Positions 1-8,939 are shown, numbered from the stretch's first letter. The stretch: 56,626 nt of DNA from DAOUET01 sp034430155 (GCA_034430155.1 DAOUET010000182.1:1-56626); one strand, 5' to 3'. Made by a program: numbers and translations. The notes: a model not told the origin generated them from the letters alone.

Positions 1-1778
1 GCGATGTGGTAAGCCAGCATTTGCAAGGGGATCACCGTGGTCACCGGGCTGAGCCTCCAGGGCGTTTCCGGCACCCACAGCACCTGGTCTGAGACGCCTG
101 CGATCAGCTGGTCGCCTTCGCTGGCCAGGGCGATCACCTTACCGCCCCGCGCCTTAGCCTGCTCGATCTGGCTAAACATCTTCTCGTACCAGGGGTCGCG
201 CGGGGCGATCACCACCACCGGCATGTCCTGGTCGATCAGGGCGATTGGGCCGTGCTTCATCTCGCCCGCCGGGTAGCCTTCGGCGTGGATGTAAGAGATT
301 TCCTTGAGCTTCAGCGCCCCCTCGTAGGCCGTGGGCATGTTGATGCCTCTTCCCAGGTACAGGCAGTGCGAGACCTCCTTCATGGAAGCTGCCACTACCT
401 CTACCTCGGCCTCCCGGTCCAGGCAACGTCCCACCAGGTCAGGCACCAGCCGCAGGTCGGCCACCAGCCGCCGCCGTTCAGCCGCCTCCAGGGTCCCCCG
501 CATGTCCCCCAGCAGCACTGCCAGCATATACAGGTCCACCAGCGGCGCAGTGTACGCTTTAGTAGAGGCCACCCCGATCTCGGGGCCGGTCTGCATGGAG
601 ATGTACCCGTCAGATATGCGCATCGCCTGCGAGCCGATCACGTTGACGATCGACCACAGCAGGGCCCCTTTGCGCCGCGCCAGGTCCATGGCTGCCAGGG
701 TGTCGGCGGTCTCGCCCGACTGGCTGATCGCCAGCACCAACATGTCTTCATCCACGATCGGGTCCCGGTAGCGGAACTCCGAAGCGATATCCACTTCCAC
801 CGGGATACGGGTGATGCTTTCGATCAACACCTTCCCCACCATACCGGCGTGGCCGGCGGTCCCGCAGGCGGTGATGAAGATCTTCCGAATCCTTTGCGCC
901 AACTCCGGGGTCAGGTTGAGCTGCGGCAGGCGGATACGCCCTTCATCGAAATCCACCCGCCCGGCAATCGTGTCGGTCAACGAGCGCACTTGCTCGTGGA
1001 TCTCCTTTTCCATGAAATGCCGGTATTCGCCCTTTTCAGCCGAAACCGGATCCCAGGCCACATTATGGATTTCGTAATCCAGCTGCTCCCCGGCCAGGCT
1101 TTGCACTTCGACGCCTGTGCGCCTCACCACCGCCATTTGCTGCGACTCGAGGAAGACCATCTTGCGGGTGTGTTCCAGGATGGCCGGCATATCGGAGGCC
1201 ACGAACATCTCCCCCTCACCCACTCCCACCACCACACCCCCGGCATTGCCGATGCGAGCCGCCACGATCTTGTCGGGCTCTCGCGACGATAGGATCACGA
1301 CCCCATGGGCACCTTTGATATGGCTCAATGCCCGCCGGGATGCCTCCACCAAGCCCATCTCCATCGAGAGATAGCGATCTACCAGTTGTACGATTACTTC
1401 CGTGTCGGTGTCTGATCTGAATTCCACCCCCTCGGCGTTTAATTCTTCCCGTAGCTCCAGAAAATTTTCCACGATGCCATTGTGAACCAGGACCACCTCG
1501 CCGGTCCCCCCTAAGTGGGGATGGGCATTGCGGGCGCTCGGTTCGCCGTGGGTTGCCCAGCGGGTATGGCCTATGCCCACATGCCCGTGCAAGGGACTCT
1601 GTTCCACCAAGGTCGCCAGGCGCTCGAGTTTACCAGCGTCACGGCGCAGCTCGATGTGTCCATTCTCCAGCACGGCCAGGCCGGCCGAATCATAGCCGCG
1701 ATACTCCAGCCGTTTCAACCCGCTCAGGATTATCGGCGTGGCGTCGCGCGGTCCGACATAACCAACGATTCCACACAT
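1..1778 (-). CDS. glmS: Glutamine--fructose-6-phosphate aminotransferase (isomerizing), 3' end outside window
   Basis: Makes glucosamine-6-phosphate from fructose-6-phosphate and glutamine in the cytoplasm, the first step to UDP-GlcNAc and peptidoglycan. Reading the minus strand from the ATG at 1778 gives MCGIVGYVG, with the N-terminal nucleophile Cys2 of class II glutamine amidotransferases. It is followed by HTRWATHG and by two SIS sugar-isomerase domains, including SQSGETADT. About 592 codons are in the window; the family is usually about 600-620 residues, so only the last 20 or so residues, before the usual DQPRNLAKSVTVE-like tail, are missing. A GGAGGG ribosome site lies 7 bases upstream of the ATG. 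A hairpin-rich leader precedes it (1809-1864). The assignment is very secure; only the C-terminus is unseen. Confidence 0.97.
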   Translation of the reverse strand, partial: MCGIVGYVGPRDATPIILSGLKRLEYRGYDSAGLAVLENGHIELRRDAGKLERLATLVEQSPLHGHVGIGHTRWATHGEPSARNAHPHLGGTGEVVLVHNGIVENFLELREELNAEGVEFRSDTDTEVIVQLVDRYLSMEMGLVEASRRALSHIKGAHGVVILSSREPDKIVAARIGNAGGVVVGVGEGEMFVASDMPAILEHTRKMVFLESQQMAVVRRTGVEVQSLAGEQLDYEIHNVAWDPVSAEKGEYRHFMEKEIHEQVRSLTDTIAGRVDFDEGRIRLPQLNLTPELAQRIRKIFITACGTAGHAGMVGKVLIESITRIPVEVDIASEFRYRDPIVDEDMLVLAISQSGETADTLAAMDLARRKGALLWSIVNVIGSQAMRISDGYISMQTGPEIGVASTKAYTAPLVDLYMLAVLLGDMRGTLEAAERRRLVADLRLVPDLVGRCLDREAEVEVVAASMKEVSHCLYLGRGINMPTAYEGALKLKEISYIHAEGYPAGEMKHGPIALIDQDMPVVVIAPRDPWYEKMFSQIEQAKARGGKVIALASEGDQLIAGVSDQVLWVPETPWRLSPVTTVIPLQMLAYHI

Positions 1779-1808
1779 GGGGATCCCTCCAAATTAAGCT
1801 TATGTATC

Positions 1809-1864
1809 CTGTTTTGGCGCTGCTCCTTGCCCTAATTCGGCAGGTTACCTGCACCCCAAAACAG
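1809..1864 (-). promoter_or_regulatory. Structured 5' leader upstream of glmS
   Basis: On the minus strand, starting 31 bases before the glmS ATG, CTGTTTTGG and CCAAAACAG (1856-1864 paired with 1809-1817) can close a stem of 9 bp. Inside it is a second inverted pair, GGCAGGT/ACCTGCA near 1840-1853. Such a nested fold just before a highly regulated gene suggests a cis-acting RNA. It does not show the conserved core of the glmS ribozyme. Function is inferred only. Confidence 0.4.
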
Positions 1865-2312
1865 CATGGATTGCCACTCCTCACGCCTTTGTTTTTCAGT
1901 TGCCTGAAGTTTTTATCGCAAGGTTCATCTCTGGAGGGAAAAGATTGTGGGTTATGGCCAACCCAGAGGGCTTCCGCTGATCTCTCGATTTTCCCGGACC
2001 CCAGGTTGGCAACCTGCGGTAATTCCGGTTAACCTCACCTGGCGGTGAGGAACCCTCATCCTCGTAACCCGGGGCTGATAAAATTCTCCTCTTTCCTGCT
2101 CTATCAGGAAATCCCTGCCCCCTGAGAACTCGATTGCCCGGGCCTTGCGCTGCCTTTTCCCAAACCGTTTTCGAGGCCAAACACCTCCCCTCGCATGCCT
2201 GATGATTTTTTAGGGAAACGTATTATACCTTGACTTCCAGTCTCACATAGATGACTCTTTTGTAAGCTTTTTTCATACAAATCACCGGATTCTTGGGAAT
2301 CCCCGTGGTAAA

Positions 2313-2371
2313 GGTTAGATGTGGGGGTATTGGGCGGGCTGCGCCCGCCCAATACCCCCACATATCTAACC
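2313..2371. repeat. Long near-perfect inverted repeat (hairpin of about 28 bp)
   Basis: The left arm begins GGTTAGATGTGGGGGTATTG at 2313 and continues into GGGCGGGC (2332-2339). After a TGC loop (2340-2342) the right arm GCCCGCCC (2343-2350) runs to CTAACC at 2371, with a single 2-base bulge. No T-tract follows on either side, so it is not a classical terminator. Its core resembles the hairpin inside the MITE-like element at 29975-30064 (GGGGGTRTTKGGC...), suggesting a dispersed repeat family. Confidence 0.75.
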
Positions 2372-2491
2372 CATCACGGCAAATCTCAGAGAGCCAAATC
2401 ACCCCTTTCTTTAGTGAATTAGGTTCAATGGTATAATCACGCTGGTTTTGCAGGTGTGTCTAGTACCGTAGTACGGCATTTTGGGTGATTT

Positions 2492-2497
2492 TATAAT
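2492..2497 (+). promoter_or_regulatory. Candidate -10 box for the mreB operon
   Basis: TATAAT lies 48 bases before the mreB start. No good -35 hexamer is seen at the expected distance. A second TATAAT is at 2432-2437, also without a convincing -35. The palindrome CCGTAGTACGG (2466-2476) sits just upstream and could be an operator. Confidence 0.35.
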
Positions 2498-2544
2498 CCT
2501 CGTGCTAATCTAAACGCCCACAAAATACCTACAAGGAGCCCAAT

Positions 2545-3612
2545 TTGGCTTTCAATCCCCTCAACTGGCTTCTGGGGTTCTTTTCGCTCGACATCGGTAT
2601 TGATCTCGGTACTGCCAATACACTCGTCAGTGTGCGGGGCAAAGGAATTGTCATCAACGAACCATCTTGGGTTGCCATCGAGAAACGCACCCGTGAGCCA
2701 AGAGCAATCGGCCTGGAGGCCAAGGAGATGGTCGGTCGCACACCGGCGAATATTATCGCCATCCGTCCCTTGCGCGATGGGGTCATCTCCGAATTCGAGA
2801 TCACCGAGGCCATGTTGGAGTATTTCATTGGCAAAGCCCACCAACAGAGCCTTGTGCCTGTGCCGCGCCCCCGTGTGATCATCGGTATTCCCTCCGGGGT
2901 CACCGAAGTAGAGAAGCGTGCCGTCTACGATGCAGCCATGTCTGCCGGTGCCCGCGAAGTGGGCTTAATCGAGGAACCTCTCTCAGCAGCCCTTGGGGCT
3001 GGCTTGCCTATTGCAGAGATCCGTGGAAGCATGGTCGTAGATATAGGGGGTGGCACGACCGAGGTCGCGGTCCTGTCAATGGGCGGGGTCGTCATCTCTC
3101 GTTCCTTGCGGGTTGCCGGCGATGAAATGGATCTGGATATCGTCCAGTATCTGCGCAACAAATACAACTTACTGGTCGGTGAACGTATGGCCGAACAGGC
3201 TAAAATCGCCATTGGTTCTGCCTATCACCTGCAGGAAGAGTTGACCATGGTGTTGCGCGGTCGCAACTTGATCACCGGCTTACCTGATGCCGTAGAAGTC
3301 TCCTCGGTGGAAATCCGTGAAGCTATCGCTGGCTCCGTACAGACCATCATCGACACCATCAAGGATGCCATGGACGAAGTCCCCCCCGAGATTATTGCGG
3401 ACCTCATGGAAACCGGGGTATGTCTCGCCGGAGGCGGTTCTCTCTTGCGTAATCTCGACAAACGGCTGTCGGATGAACTGCACATCCGGGCATGGGTGGC
3501 GGAAGATCCCATGACCTGCGTCGTCCGTGGCGCCGGTATGATTCTAGAAGATTATGACAATCTCCGGCATCTCCTGGTCGGGTTAGAGCGCGGCAGCACC
3601 CGCCACGACTGA
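2545..3612 (+). CDS. mreB: Rod shape-determining protein MreB
   Basis: Bacterial actin homologue that polymerises under the membrane and guides lateral wall synthesis with MreC, MreD, PBP2 and RodA. The 355-residue product has the actin/Hsp70 ATPase phosphate loop 1 (DIGIDLGTANTLV, about residues 17-29), phosphate 2 (VVDIGGGTTEVAV, about 159-171) and the adenosine motif (CLAGGGSLL, about 293-301). The N-terminal WLLGFFS stretch may be a membrane-binding helix. The start is TTG, chosen because AAGGAG lies about 7 bases upstream and the family begins here. It heads the mreBCD-mrdA run, 12 bases before mreC. Confidence 0.97.
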   Translation: MAFNPLNWLLGFFSLDIGIDLGTANTLVSVRGKGIVINEPSWVAIEKRTREPRAIGLEAKEMVGRTPANIIAIRPLRDGVISEFEITEAMLEYFIGKAHQQSLVPVPRPRVIIGIPSGVTEVEKRAVYDAAMSAGAREVGLIEEPLSAALGAGLPIAEIRGSMVVDIGGGTTEVAVLSMGGVVISRSLRVAGDEMDLDIVQYLRNKYNLLVGERMAEQAKIAIGSAYHLQEELTMVLRGRNLITGLPDAVEVSSVEIREAIAGSVQTIIDTIKDAMDEVPPEIIADLMETGVCLAGGGSLLRNLDKRLSDELHIRAWVAEDPMTCVVRGAGMILEDYDNLRHLLVGLERGSTRHD

Positions 3613-3624
3613 TCCCCTTTTTTG

Positions 3625-4467
3625 ATGAACTCAATACGTTCTTTTCAGACCGTCATACTCACCCTCTTGGTGGTTGGAATCCTCCTGTTGGCCCTGGGTG
3701 GTTATTTGACTCCCCTCTCCCGCCTGGCCCTTTCCCCTTTCATCGGCGTTCAAACCTGGCTCGCCACCCGTTACCAGGCTATCCAGGATTTCATCACCGC
3801 TCCGCGCGACATGGGTCGTTTGATCCAGCAGAACGCTGAGCTGCAGGCTGAAATTTCCCGTCTTCAAACCCAAATTATCGAACTCCAGCAGCAGAATTCG
3901 GAGTTAGCCGTGCTGTCTGCCCTGCTGGATTTCGCCAGGACTCACCCAGAAAACCAATATTTGACCGCTTCCGTCATCGGCCGTGACCCCAACCCTTTCC
4001 TTAGATACGTCATCATCAATCGTGGTTCGGACGATGGCTTACGTCGTGGCATGCCGGTGGTTTCCCAGAAAGGTCTTGTAGGACGAATTGCGGCAGTTAC
4101 CGCTAATGGCGCCAGCGTCCAGCTGATCACAGATCCAGGCACTTCCGTCAATGTCCTCCTGCAACCTTCGGGAGTTGAAGCCGCCCTTTCCGGCTCGATC
4201 ACGGGAGAGGTATCGCTTGATATGATCCCCCAGGACGCCCTCATCAAAAGCGGGGACCTGATCCTTACTTCAGGACTGGGTGGCGATTATCCCCCCAATA
4301 TCCTGATCGGGCAGGTCACCAGCGTTCGCCAGAAACCCTTTGAACTCTTCCAAAGCGCTTCTGTACAACCTGTAGTAGATTTCTCTCAGTTGAAGATCGC
4401 CCTGGTCATCACCAACTTCAGGCCGGTGGATATCACCCCCCTGATCGCCACCCCGGTCGCTCCCTGA
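3625..4467 (+). CDS. mreC: Rod shape-determining protein MreC
   Basis: Bitopic membrane protein that links the MreB filament to PBP2 in the periplasm. Of 280 residues, about 10-30 form a membrane helix. Residues about 60-95 are a Q/L-rich coiled coil (QAEISRLQTQIIELQQQ), and the rest is the paired beta-barrel domain with the family signature near VIGRDPNPFLRYVIINRG and GLVGRI. ATG at 3625 is preferred over the TTG immediately before it. No strong ribosome site is seen, so coupling to mreB is likely. Confidence 0.93.
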   Translation: MNSIRSFQTVILTLLVVGILLLALGGYLTPLSRLALSPFIGVQTWLATRYQAIQDFITAPRDMGRLIQQNAELQAEISRLQTQIIELQQQNSELAVLSALLDFARTHPENQYLTASVIGRDPNPFLRYVIINRGSDDGLRRGMPVVSQKGLVGRIAAVTANGASVQLITDPGTSVNVLLQPSGVEAALSGSITGEVSLDMIPQDALIKSGDLILTSGLGGDYPPNILIGQVTSVRQKPFELFQSASVQPVVDFSQLKIALVITNFRPVDITPLIATPVAP

Positions 4468-4519
4468 AACGCTGCTCGAATACCATGTCCTTCTTTCGCG
4501 GTAAATCTATGTTGGCAGG

Positions 4520-5059
4520 TTGTGCCTCGTTGGCGATCTGTTTTTTAGTGCTCTTCTGATGGCAGTCTTTATCGCATTTCCAATTTTAGGCTTGCTGGTG
4601 ATCCTGCAGTCAGCCATCGTCGCCCAGGTGCCCCTCTTACACGGTTCAGCCGACTTGATCTTGCTGGCCCTTATCGCCTGGGGAGTCCAGCCACGCGTGA
4701 CCACCTCCTGGCATTGGACCGTCATTGCTGCCTTTCTACTCAGCATTGTCACCGCTTTACCTCTGGCCACGGTGTTGCTCGCTTACCTGCTGGTGACCGG
4801 GCTGACCCGTGTGCTTCGAGGCAGGATCTGGCAATGGCCCCTGCTGGTGATGCTCACCGTCACCTTCCTGGGCACATTGATAATCCAACTGCTCACAATC
4901 GTCACTTTGCGCATAACTGGTACGACCATTCCCTTGGGGGCATCTTTCAACCTTATCACGCTACCCAGCGCCCTTCTCAATCTTTTACTGGCCATTCCTA
5001 TGTACGCCCTGATCGGCGACCTGGCTAGCTGGATTTACCCCGAAGAGATCGAAATCTAA
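4520..5059 (+). CDS. mreD: Rod shape-determining protein MreD (membrane)
   Basis: Very hydrophobic 179-residue protein with about five membrane helices, lying in the mreC-mreD-mrdA order expected for MreD. The family is short and poorly conserved, so context carries most of the weight. The start is uncertain: the frame opens after a stop at 4502-4504, with TTG at 4520 or ATG at 4559. The latter would give 166 residues and still keep all helices. It acts in the inner membrane with MreC and PBP2. Confidence 0.85.
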   Translation: MCLVGDLFFSALLMAVFIAFPILGLLVILQSAIVAQVPLLHGSADLILLALIAWGVQPRVTTSWHWTVIAAFLLSIVTALPLATVLLAYLLVTGLTRVLRGRIWQWPLLVMLTVTFLGTLIIQLLTIVTLRITGTTIPLGASFNLITLPSALLNLLLAIPMYALIGDLASWIYPEEIEI

Positions 5060-5096
5060 TTATGCGGTATGATTAAGCCTCGGTCGAGATGCAAAC

Positions 5097-7190
5097 ATGA
5101 ATGGTAATCCAAATCTAAGAAACAATATTTCACCCTGGCGCATCGTCTTTTTCGGTGCCGTCATAATACTAATTTTCCTTATCTACCTTTTCCGCCTGTT
5201 CAGCCTGCAAATCTTGCAAGCCCCTGAATGGGTATCCTTGGCTGAAGAGAACCGCATTAGTGAGATCAACATCGCTTCCCAGCGTGGGATTATCTTCGAC
5301 CGCAATGGTTACGTTCTGGCCCGCAACATACCTTCTTATAACGTTGTCATTACCGCCGCTTATCTGCCAGACGATCCCGGAGCTGTCCAAGAAATCTTCC
5401 GGCAACTCTCCGAGCTCACCGGAGTGCCCATAAATCGGGGTGAACTGTCTCAAGATAACCCGTATGTACCTTGTAGATCTGACCATGGCATTGCCCAGAT
5501 CGTCGAATATGGTGTCACCACAGCTCCTTATGATCCGGTCCGGATCGTCTGTGATATCGACAAGGAACTGGCTATGGTCATCAAAGAAAAGTCCGTAGAC
5601 TGGCCTGGAGTGGATATCGAGGTCGAATCAGTCAGAGACTATCCCACCAACTCGCTCACTGCCGCCATTGTTGGTTTTCTCGGCCCAATTTCATCCACTG
5701 AAGAGCAATATTTCGTCGACCGCGGTTTTGTCCCTAACCGCGATAAAGTTGGCTATGCCGGGGTAGAACGCTATTTTCAGAGTTTTCTGGGAGGTCACAA
5801 CGGTCGTCGTTTAGTTGAAGTGGACGTTGCCGGTAAGGTATTGCGTGATATCTCCCCTCCCCAAACCCCTGTTCCAGGTTTTAACCTCAAACTCACTTTG
5901 GATACCAGGCTCCAGATGGCAGCAGAAGCCATCTTGACCCGTGAAATGAACTTCTGGAACACCTATCTTGGGACCATTCGCTCCACCAGCGGCGTTGTCA
6001 TTGCCATAAATCCCAAAACTGGTGAAATCCTGGCTATGGTTTCTTATCCCTCCTACGAAAACAATCGCATGGCGCGCCTCATTCCCCAGTATTATTACGA
6101 GCAGCTCAGCCAGGATCCCCGTAATCCCTTACTTAACCACGCGGTCGGCGATGAACTCCCCGCTGGTTCTGTTTTCAAACTGGTCACCGCGGTTGGCGCT
6201 CTCAATGAAGGGGTCGTCACTCCCGACCAAATGATTAAGACCCCCGGCCAACTTATTGTCACCGAAAAATATTTCGCCAATGATGTTGGTCAACCGCGTC
6301 CTTTTGTAGATTGGATTTTCGATCAAAACCCGGCTGGATTTGGTCAACTTGATTTTGTCCATTGCCTCTCCAACTCCAGTAATGTGTGCTTCTATAAGCT
6401 GGGAGGTGGTTATCAAGACGAGATACCCGATGGTCTCGGTATCTGCCGCCTGGGAACCTATGCACGTGCGTTGGGTTATGGCTCTTACCCGGATATCGAA
6501 CTACCCCTGGTAGAAAATGGCCTCATTCCAGACCCTACCTGGAAACGCATCAACCGGGGAGAGAACTGGTCCACAGGGGACACCTATATTTCCAGTGTAG
6601 GTCAGGGCTATGTCGTCGCTACGCCCCTCCAGGTGTTGCTTTCAGCCTCCATCATCGCCAATGATGGTGTTATGATGCGTCCCACCATCTTAAGCGAAAT
6701 TACCGACGGCGAAGGCAATGTCATCAAATCCTTCCTGCCCGATCAGCTTTGGGACATCACCCAAGATCCTATGATAGATGTCTTCGCTGATCCCAACAGT
6801 CCCGGGGGTTGTGAAAACAAGATAACCGGCGAGAAGAAAACGGTTGCCCCCTGGGTGATTGAGAAAGTCCAGGAAGGCATGCACCTGGCTGTACTCGAAG
6901 GAACCCTGGCGAAGGAATTCAAGAACGTAACGATCTCTGCAGCTGGCAAAACCGGCACAGCAGAATATTGCGATAAATATGCTAACGAGAAGAACCTCTG
7001 CACGTATGGTAACTGGCCGACTCACGCCTGGACGGTGGCATATGCACCTTATGAAGACCCTGAAATCGCGGTAGTGGCCTTTGTTTACAATGGGGGTGAA
7101 GGTGCCAGTGTCGCTGCTCCAATAGTCAGGCAAGTGTTGGAAGCCTATTTCGAACTCAAGGCTGCTGACACGGTTCAAGGCAATCCTTAA
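5097..7190 (+). CDS. mrdA: Penicillin-binding protein 2 (elongasome transpeptidase)
   Basis: Class B PBP that cross-links peptidoglycan during elongation. The 697 residues comprise an N-terminal membrane anchor (about 15-40), a pedestal/dimerisation domain (RGIIFDRNGYVLARN at about 65-79) and a transpeptidase domain with all three motifs: SVFK (nucleophile S358, K361), SSN (427-429) and KTGT (618-621). Length is typical of MrdA (about 600-700). It follows mreD by 37 bases and precedes minC after a MITE-like repeat. A RodA-like partner is encoded at 9214-10317. Confidence 0.96.
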   Translation: MNGNPNLRNNISPWRIVFFGAVIILIFLIYLFRLFSLQILQAPEWVSLAEENRISEINIASQRGIIFDRNGYVLARNIPSYNVVITAAYLPDDPGAVQEIFRQLSELTGVPINRGELSQDNPYVPCRSDHGIAQIVEYGVTTAPYDPVRIVCDIDKELAMVIKEKSVDWPGVDIEVESVRDYPTNSLTAAIVGFLGPISSTEEQYFVDRGFVPNRDKVGYAGVERYFQSFLGGHNGRRLVEVDVAGKVLRDISPPQTPVPGFNLKLTLDTRLQMAAEAILTREMNFWNTYLGTIRSTSGVVIAINPKTGEILAMVSYPSYENNRMARLIPQYYYEQLSQDPRNPLLNHAVGDELPAGSVFKLVTAVGALNEGVVTPDQMIKTPGQLIVTEKYFANDVGQPRPFVDWIFDQNPAGFGQLDFVHCLSNSSNVCFYKLGGGYQDEIPDGLGICRLGTYARALGYGSYPDIELPLVENGLIPDPTWKRINRGENWSTGDTYISSVGQGYVVATPLQVLLSASIIANDGVMMRPTILSEITDGEGNVIKSFLPDQLWDITQDPMIDVFADPNSPGGCENKITGEKKTVAPWVIEKVQEGMHLAVLEGTLAKEFKNVTISAAGKTGTAEYCDKYANEKNLCTYGNWPTHAWTVAYAPYEDPEIAVVAFVYNGGEGASVAAPIVRQVLEAYFELKAADTVQGNP

Positions 7191-7200
7191 TCGAAGTGGT

Positions 7201-7280
7201 TTAGGGCTTACGCAGTTGCAGTATTTAATTGAGGGCTGTCAGCCAAACCTCGGGAAGTCCTCCAACTGCATAAGGCCTCA
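7201..7280. repeat. MITE-like short inverted-repeat element, copy 1
   Basis: Ends TTAGGGCTTACGCAGTTG (7201-7218) and CAACTGCATAAGGCCTCA (7263-7280) are imperfect inverted repeats (14 of 18 positions). The left end is nearly identical to the left end of the element at 29975 (TAGGRCTTACGCAGTTG). Non-coding, about 80 bp, in the mrdA-minC gap. Confidence 0.6.
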
Positions 7281-7366
7281 GGTTGGCATCTTCCTGAATG
7301 TGAAGTGAGTGGACCAAAGCCTCATACCATACCCCACGACCGGGCACTCACCCTGGGGTATCATGC

Positions 7367-7372
7367 TATAAT
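7367..7372 (+). promoter_or_regulatory. -10 box directly before minC (possible leaderless start)
   Basis: TATAAT ends 4 bases before the minC ATG at 7376. With the usual 6-8 base spacing, transcription would start within the first codons, i.e. at the tandem ATGATG. No Shine-Dalgarno is visible and no good -35 was found. Confidence 0.4.
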
Positions 7373-7375
7373 TTA

Positions 7376-8056
7376 ATGATGCATCCCAAAGTACAGATTA
7401 AAGGTATTCGAGAGGGCTTGTTGGTCACCTTGGGGGAAGGAGAATGGCCAGATGTCCGCAATGCCTTGCTGGAGCATCTCCAACGGCAGGGCGATTTCTT
7501 GCAGGGCGCTCGCATGATCCTTGATGTTGGCAATCGCATCTTAAGGGCTGCTGAACTTGGTCATCTACGTGATGACCTCTCTGAAGATGGGCTATCCTTA
7601 TGGGCAGTGCTCAGCAATTCTCCTATAACAGAACAAACCGCCCAGACTCTCGGATTAGCTACGCGCATTTCAAAACCCAAGCCGGAGCGCGCCTCCAATG
7701 TTTTACATACCGCATTGACCGGCGAACAAGCTGTATTGGTGCGCCGAACCTTGCGTTCTGGTTTTAGCCTGCAACATACCGGCCACGTCATCGTCATTGG
7801 TGACGTGAACCCTGGCGCTGAAGTGATCGCCGGAGGAGATGTTCTGGTTTGGGGTCGCTTGCGCGGCATGGTGCACGCCGGCGCAGAAGGGAATGAAGAC
7901 GCTATCATCTGTGCGCTAGACCTTTCTCCCACCCAATTACGCATCGCTGGTCAAATTGCCACCACCCCTAAGCGACGAGGAAAACCCTTCCCGGAGATAG
8001 CCCGTTTATTGGATGGTCAGGTGATTGCTGAACCCTGGGAACCGGGTGGGAACTAA
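7376..8056 (+). CDS. minC: Septum site-determining protein MinC
   Basis: Inhibitor of FtsZ ring assembly, brought to the membrane by MinD. 226 residues: an N-terminal domain (IKGIREGLLVTLGEGEW, about 9-25) and a C-terminal right-handed beta-helix domain with GDVNPGAEVIAGGDVLVWGR (about 143-162) and the RIAG motif, both diagnostic. Length is normal. The start is at or very near ATG 7376/7379 because the N-terminal domain begins at once. It is followed by minD and minE, with 77 bases to the minD start. Confidence 0.95.
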   Translation: MMHPKVQIKGIREGLLVTLGEGEWPDVRNALLEHLQRQGDFLQGARMILDVGNRILRAAELGHLRDDLSEDGLSLWAVLSNSPITEQTAQTLGLATRISKPKPERASNVLHTALTGEQAVLVRRTLRSGFSLQHTGHVIVIGDVNPGAEVIAGGDVLVWGRLRGMVHAGAEGNEDAIICALDLSPTQLRIAGQIATTPKRRGKPFPEIARLLDGQVIAEPWEPGGN

Positions 8057-8133
8057 CGGTCTCCTTTTGATCATTGAATTTACCGACTGCTACCAGAAAC
8101 GCGACTCGATATGAACACAGCAAGGGAAAAGAA

Positions 8134-8937
8134 ATGGCCGCGATAGTAATTACCCTCACCTCTGGTAAAGGTGGCGTGGGGAAAACCACTGCCACTGCTA
8201 ATTTGGGTGCCGCTTTGGCTGCCGGTGGTCTTAAAGTTGTTTGCGTCGATGCAGACATAGGGCTGCGTAACCTGGATGTCGTCCTGGGATTGGAAAACCG
8301 CATTGTTTACGATCTAATCGATGTGGTGGAGGGGCGTTGCCGATTACGTCAGGCTATGATTCGAGACAAGCGCCTCTCCGATCTTTATCTAATCCCGGCC
8401 GCCCAGACCCGCGATAAAAGTGCTATCTCACCCAGCGACATGGTGCGACTGTGTGATGATTTACGCCAAGAGTGTGATTGGGTTTTAATCGACTCGCCTG
8501 CCGGTATTGAACGAGGCTTCCGCAACGCCATTGCTCCCGCAGACCAGGTGATTGTGATTACTAACCCAGAGGTCTCCGCCGTGCGTGACGCAGACCGCAT
8601 TATCGGCTTGATCGAAGCAGAAGAGAAAGGCCCTGCACGCCTGGTGATCAATCGTATCAAACCGGCCATGGTCAAACGCGAAGACATGTTCTCTCCGGAT
8701 GACGTGCTAGAATTATTGGCCATCGAACTGTTGGGGATCATCCCCGAGGATGAAAATGTCATCTTAAGCACCAATCGTGGTATCCCCATCGCCCTGGATG
8801 GTAAAAGCCGAGCTGGGCAAGCATTTCGCAATATCGCCTTGCGATTGCGCGGTGAAACCGTCCCCTTCTTAGATCTCTTCGAGCAGGCAGGTTTCTTCGG
8901 AAGGCTATCGCGGTTGATCCGCCCGGGAGGATCCTAA
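8134..8937 (+). CDS. minD: Septum site-determining protein MinD (ATPase)
   Basis: Membrane-cycling ATPase that recruits MinC and is displaced by MinE. 267 residues from ATG 8134, chosen over upstream in-frame ATGs because the family starts just before the deviant Walker A (TSGKGGVGKTTAT) and an A-rich GGGA ribosome site precedes it. The switch I/II regions (DADIGLRNLD; DSPAGIERG) are clear. The C-terminus (GRLSRLIRPGGS) gives a short basic amphipathic tail, as expected for membrane targeting. It is 2 bases from minE. Confidence 0.97.
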   Translation: MAAIVITLTSGKGGVGKTTATANLGAALAAGGLKVVCVDADIGLRNLDVVLGLENRIVYDLIDVVEGRCRLRQAMIRDKRLSDLYLIPAAQTRDKSAISPSDMVRLCDDLRQECDWVLIDSPAGIERGFRNAIAPADQVIVITNPEVSAVRDADRIIGLIEAEEKGPARLVINRIKPAMVKREDMFSPDDVLELLAIELLGIIPEDENVILSTNRGIPIALDGKSRAGQAFRNIALRLRGETVPFLDLFEQAGFFGRLSRLIRPGGS

Positions 8938-8939
8938 AA

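Larger units (their letters stand above)
1779..2544. other. Intergenic region between divergent glmS and mreB
   Basis: No convincing gene in 766 bases. It holds the glmS leader (1809-1864), a short inverted repeat CCTCACC/GGTGAGG (2034-2051), a minus-strand TATAAT at 2227-2222 that could serve glmS with a leader of roughly 440 bases, the large hairpin at 2313-2371, and TATAAT boxes for mreB at 2432-2437 and 2492-2497. Between the latter two lies the 11-bp palindrome CCGTAGTACGG (2466-2476), a possible operator. Confidence 0.5.

Noticed and set aside
252..1292. A 346-codon plus-strand frame within glmS
   Set aside because: His/Arg/Gln-rich antisense translation; the minus strand reads as an intact GlmS.
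1779..2100. A glmS ribozyme upstream of glmS
   Set aside because: The conserved core sequence and double pseudoknot pattern are not visible; only a simple nested hairpin is.
2401..2480. A CRISPR array or phage attachment site in the glmS-mreB gap
   Set aside because: No regularly spaced direct repeats and no integrase gene; only single palindromes are present.
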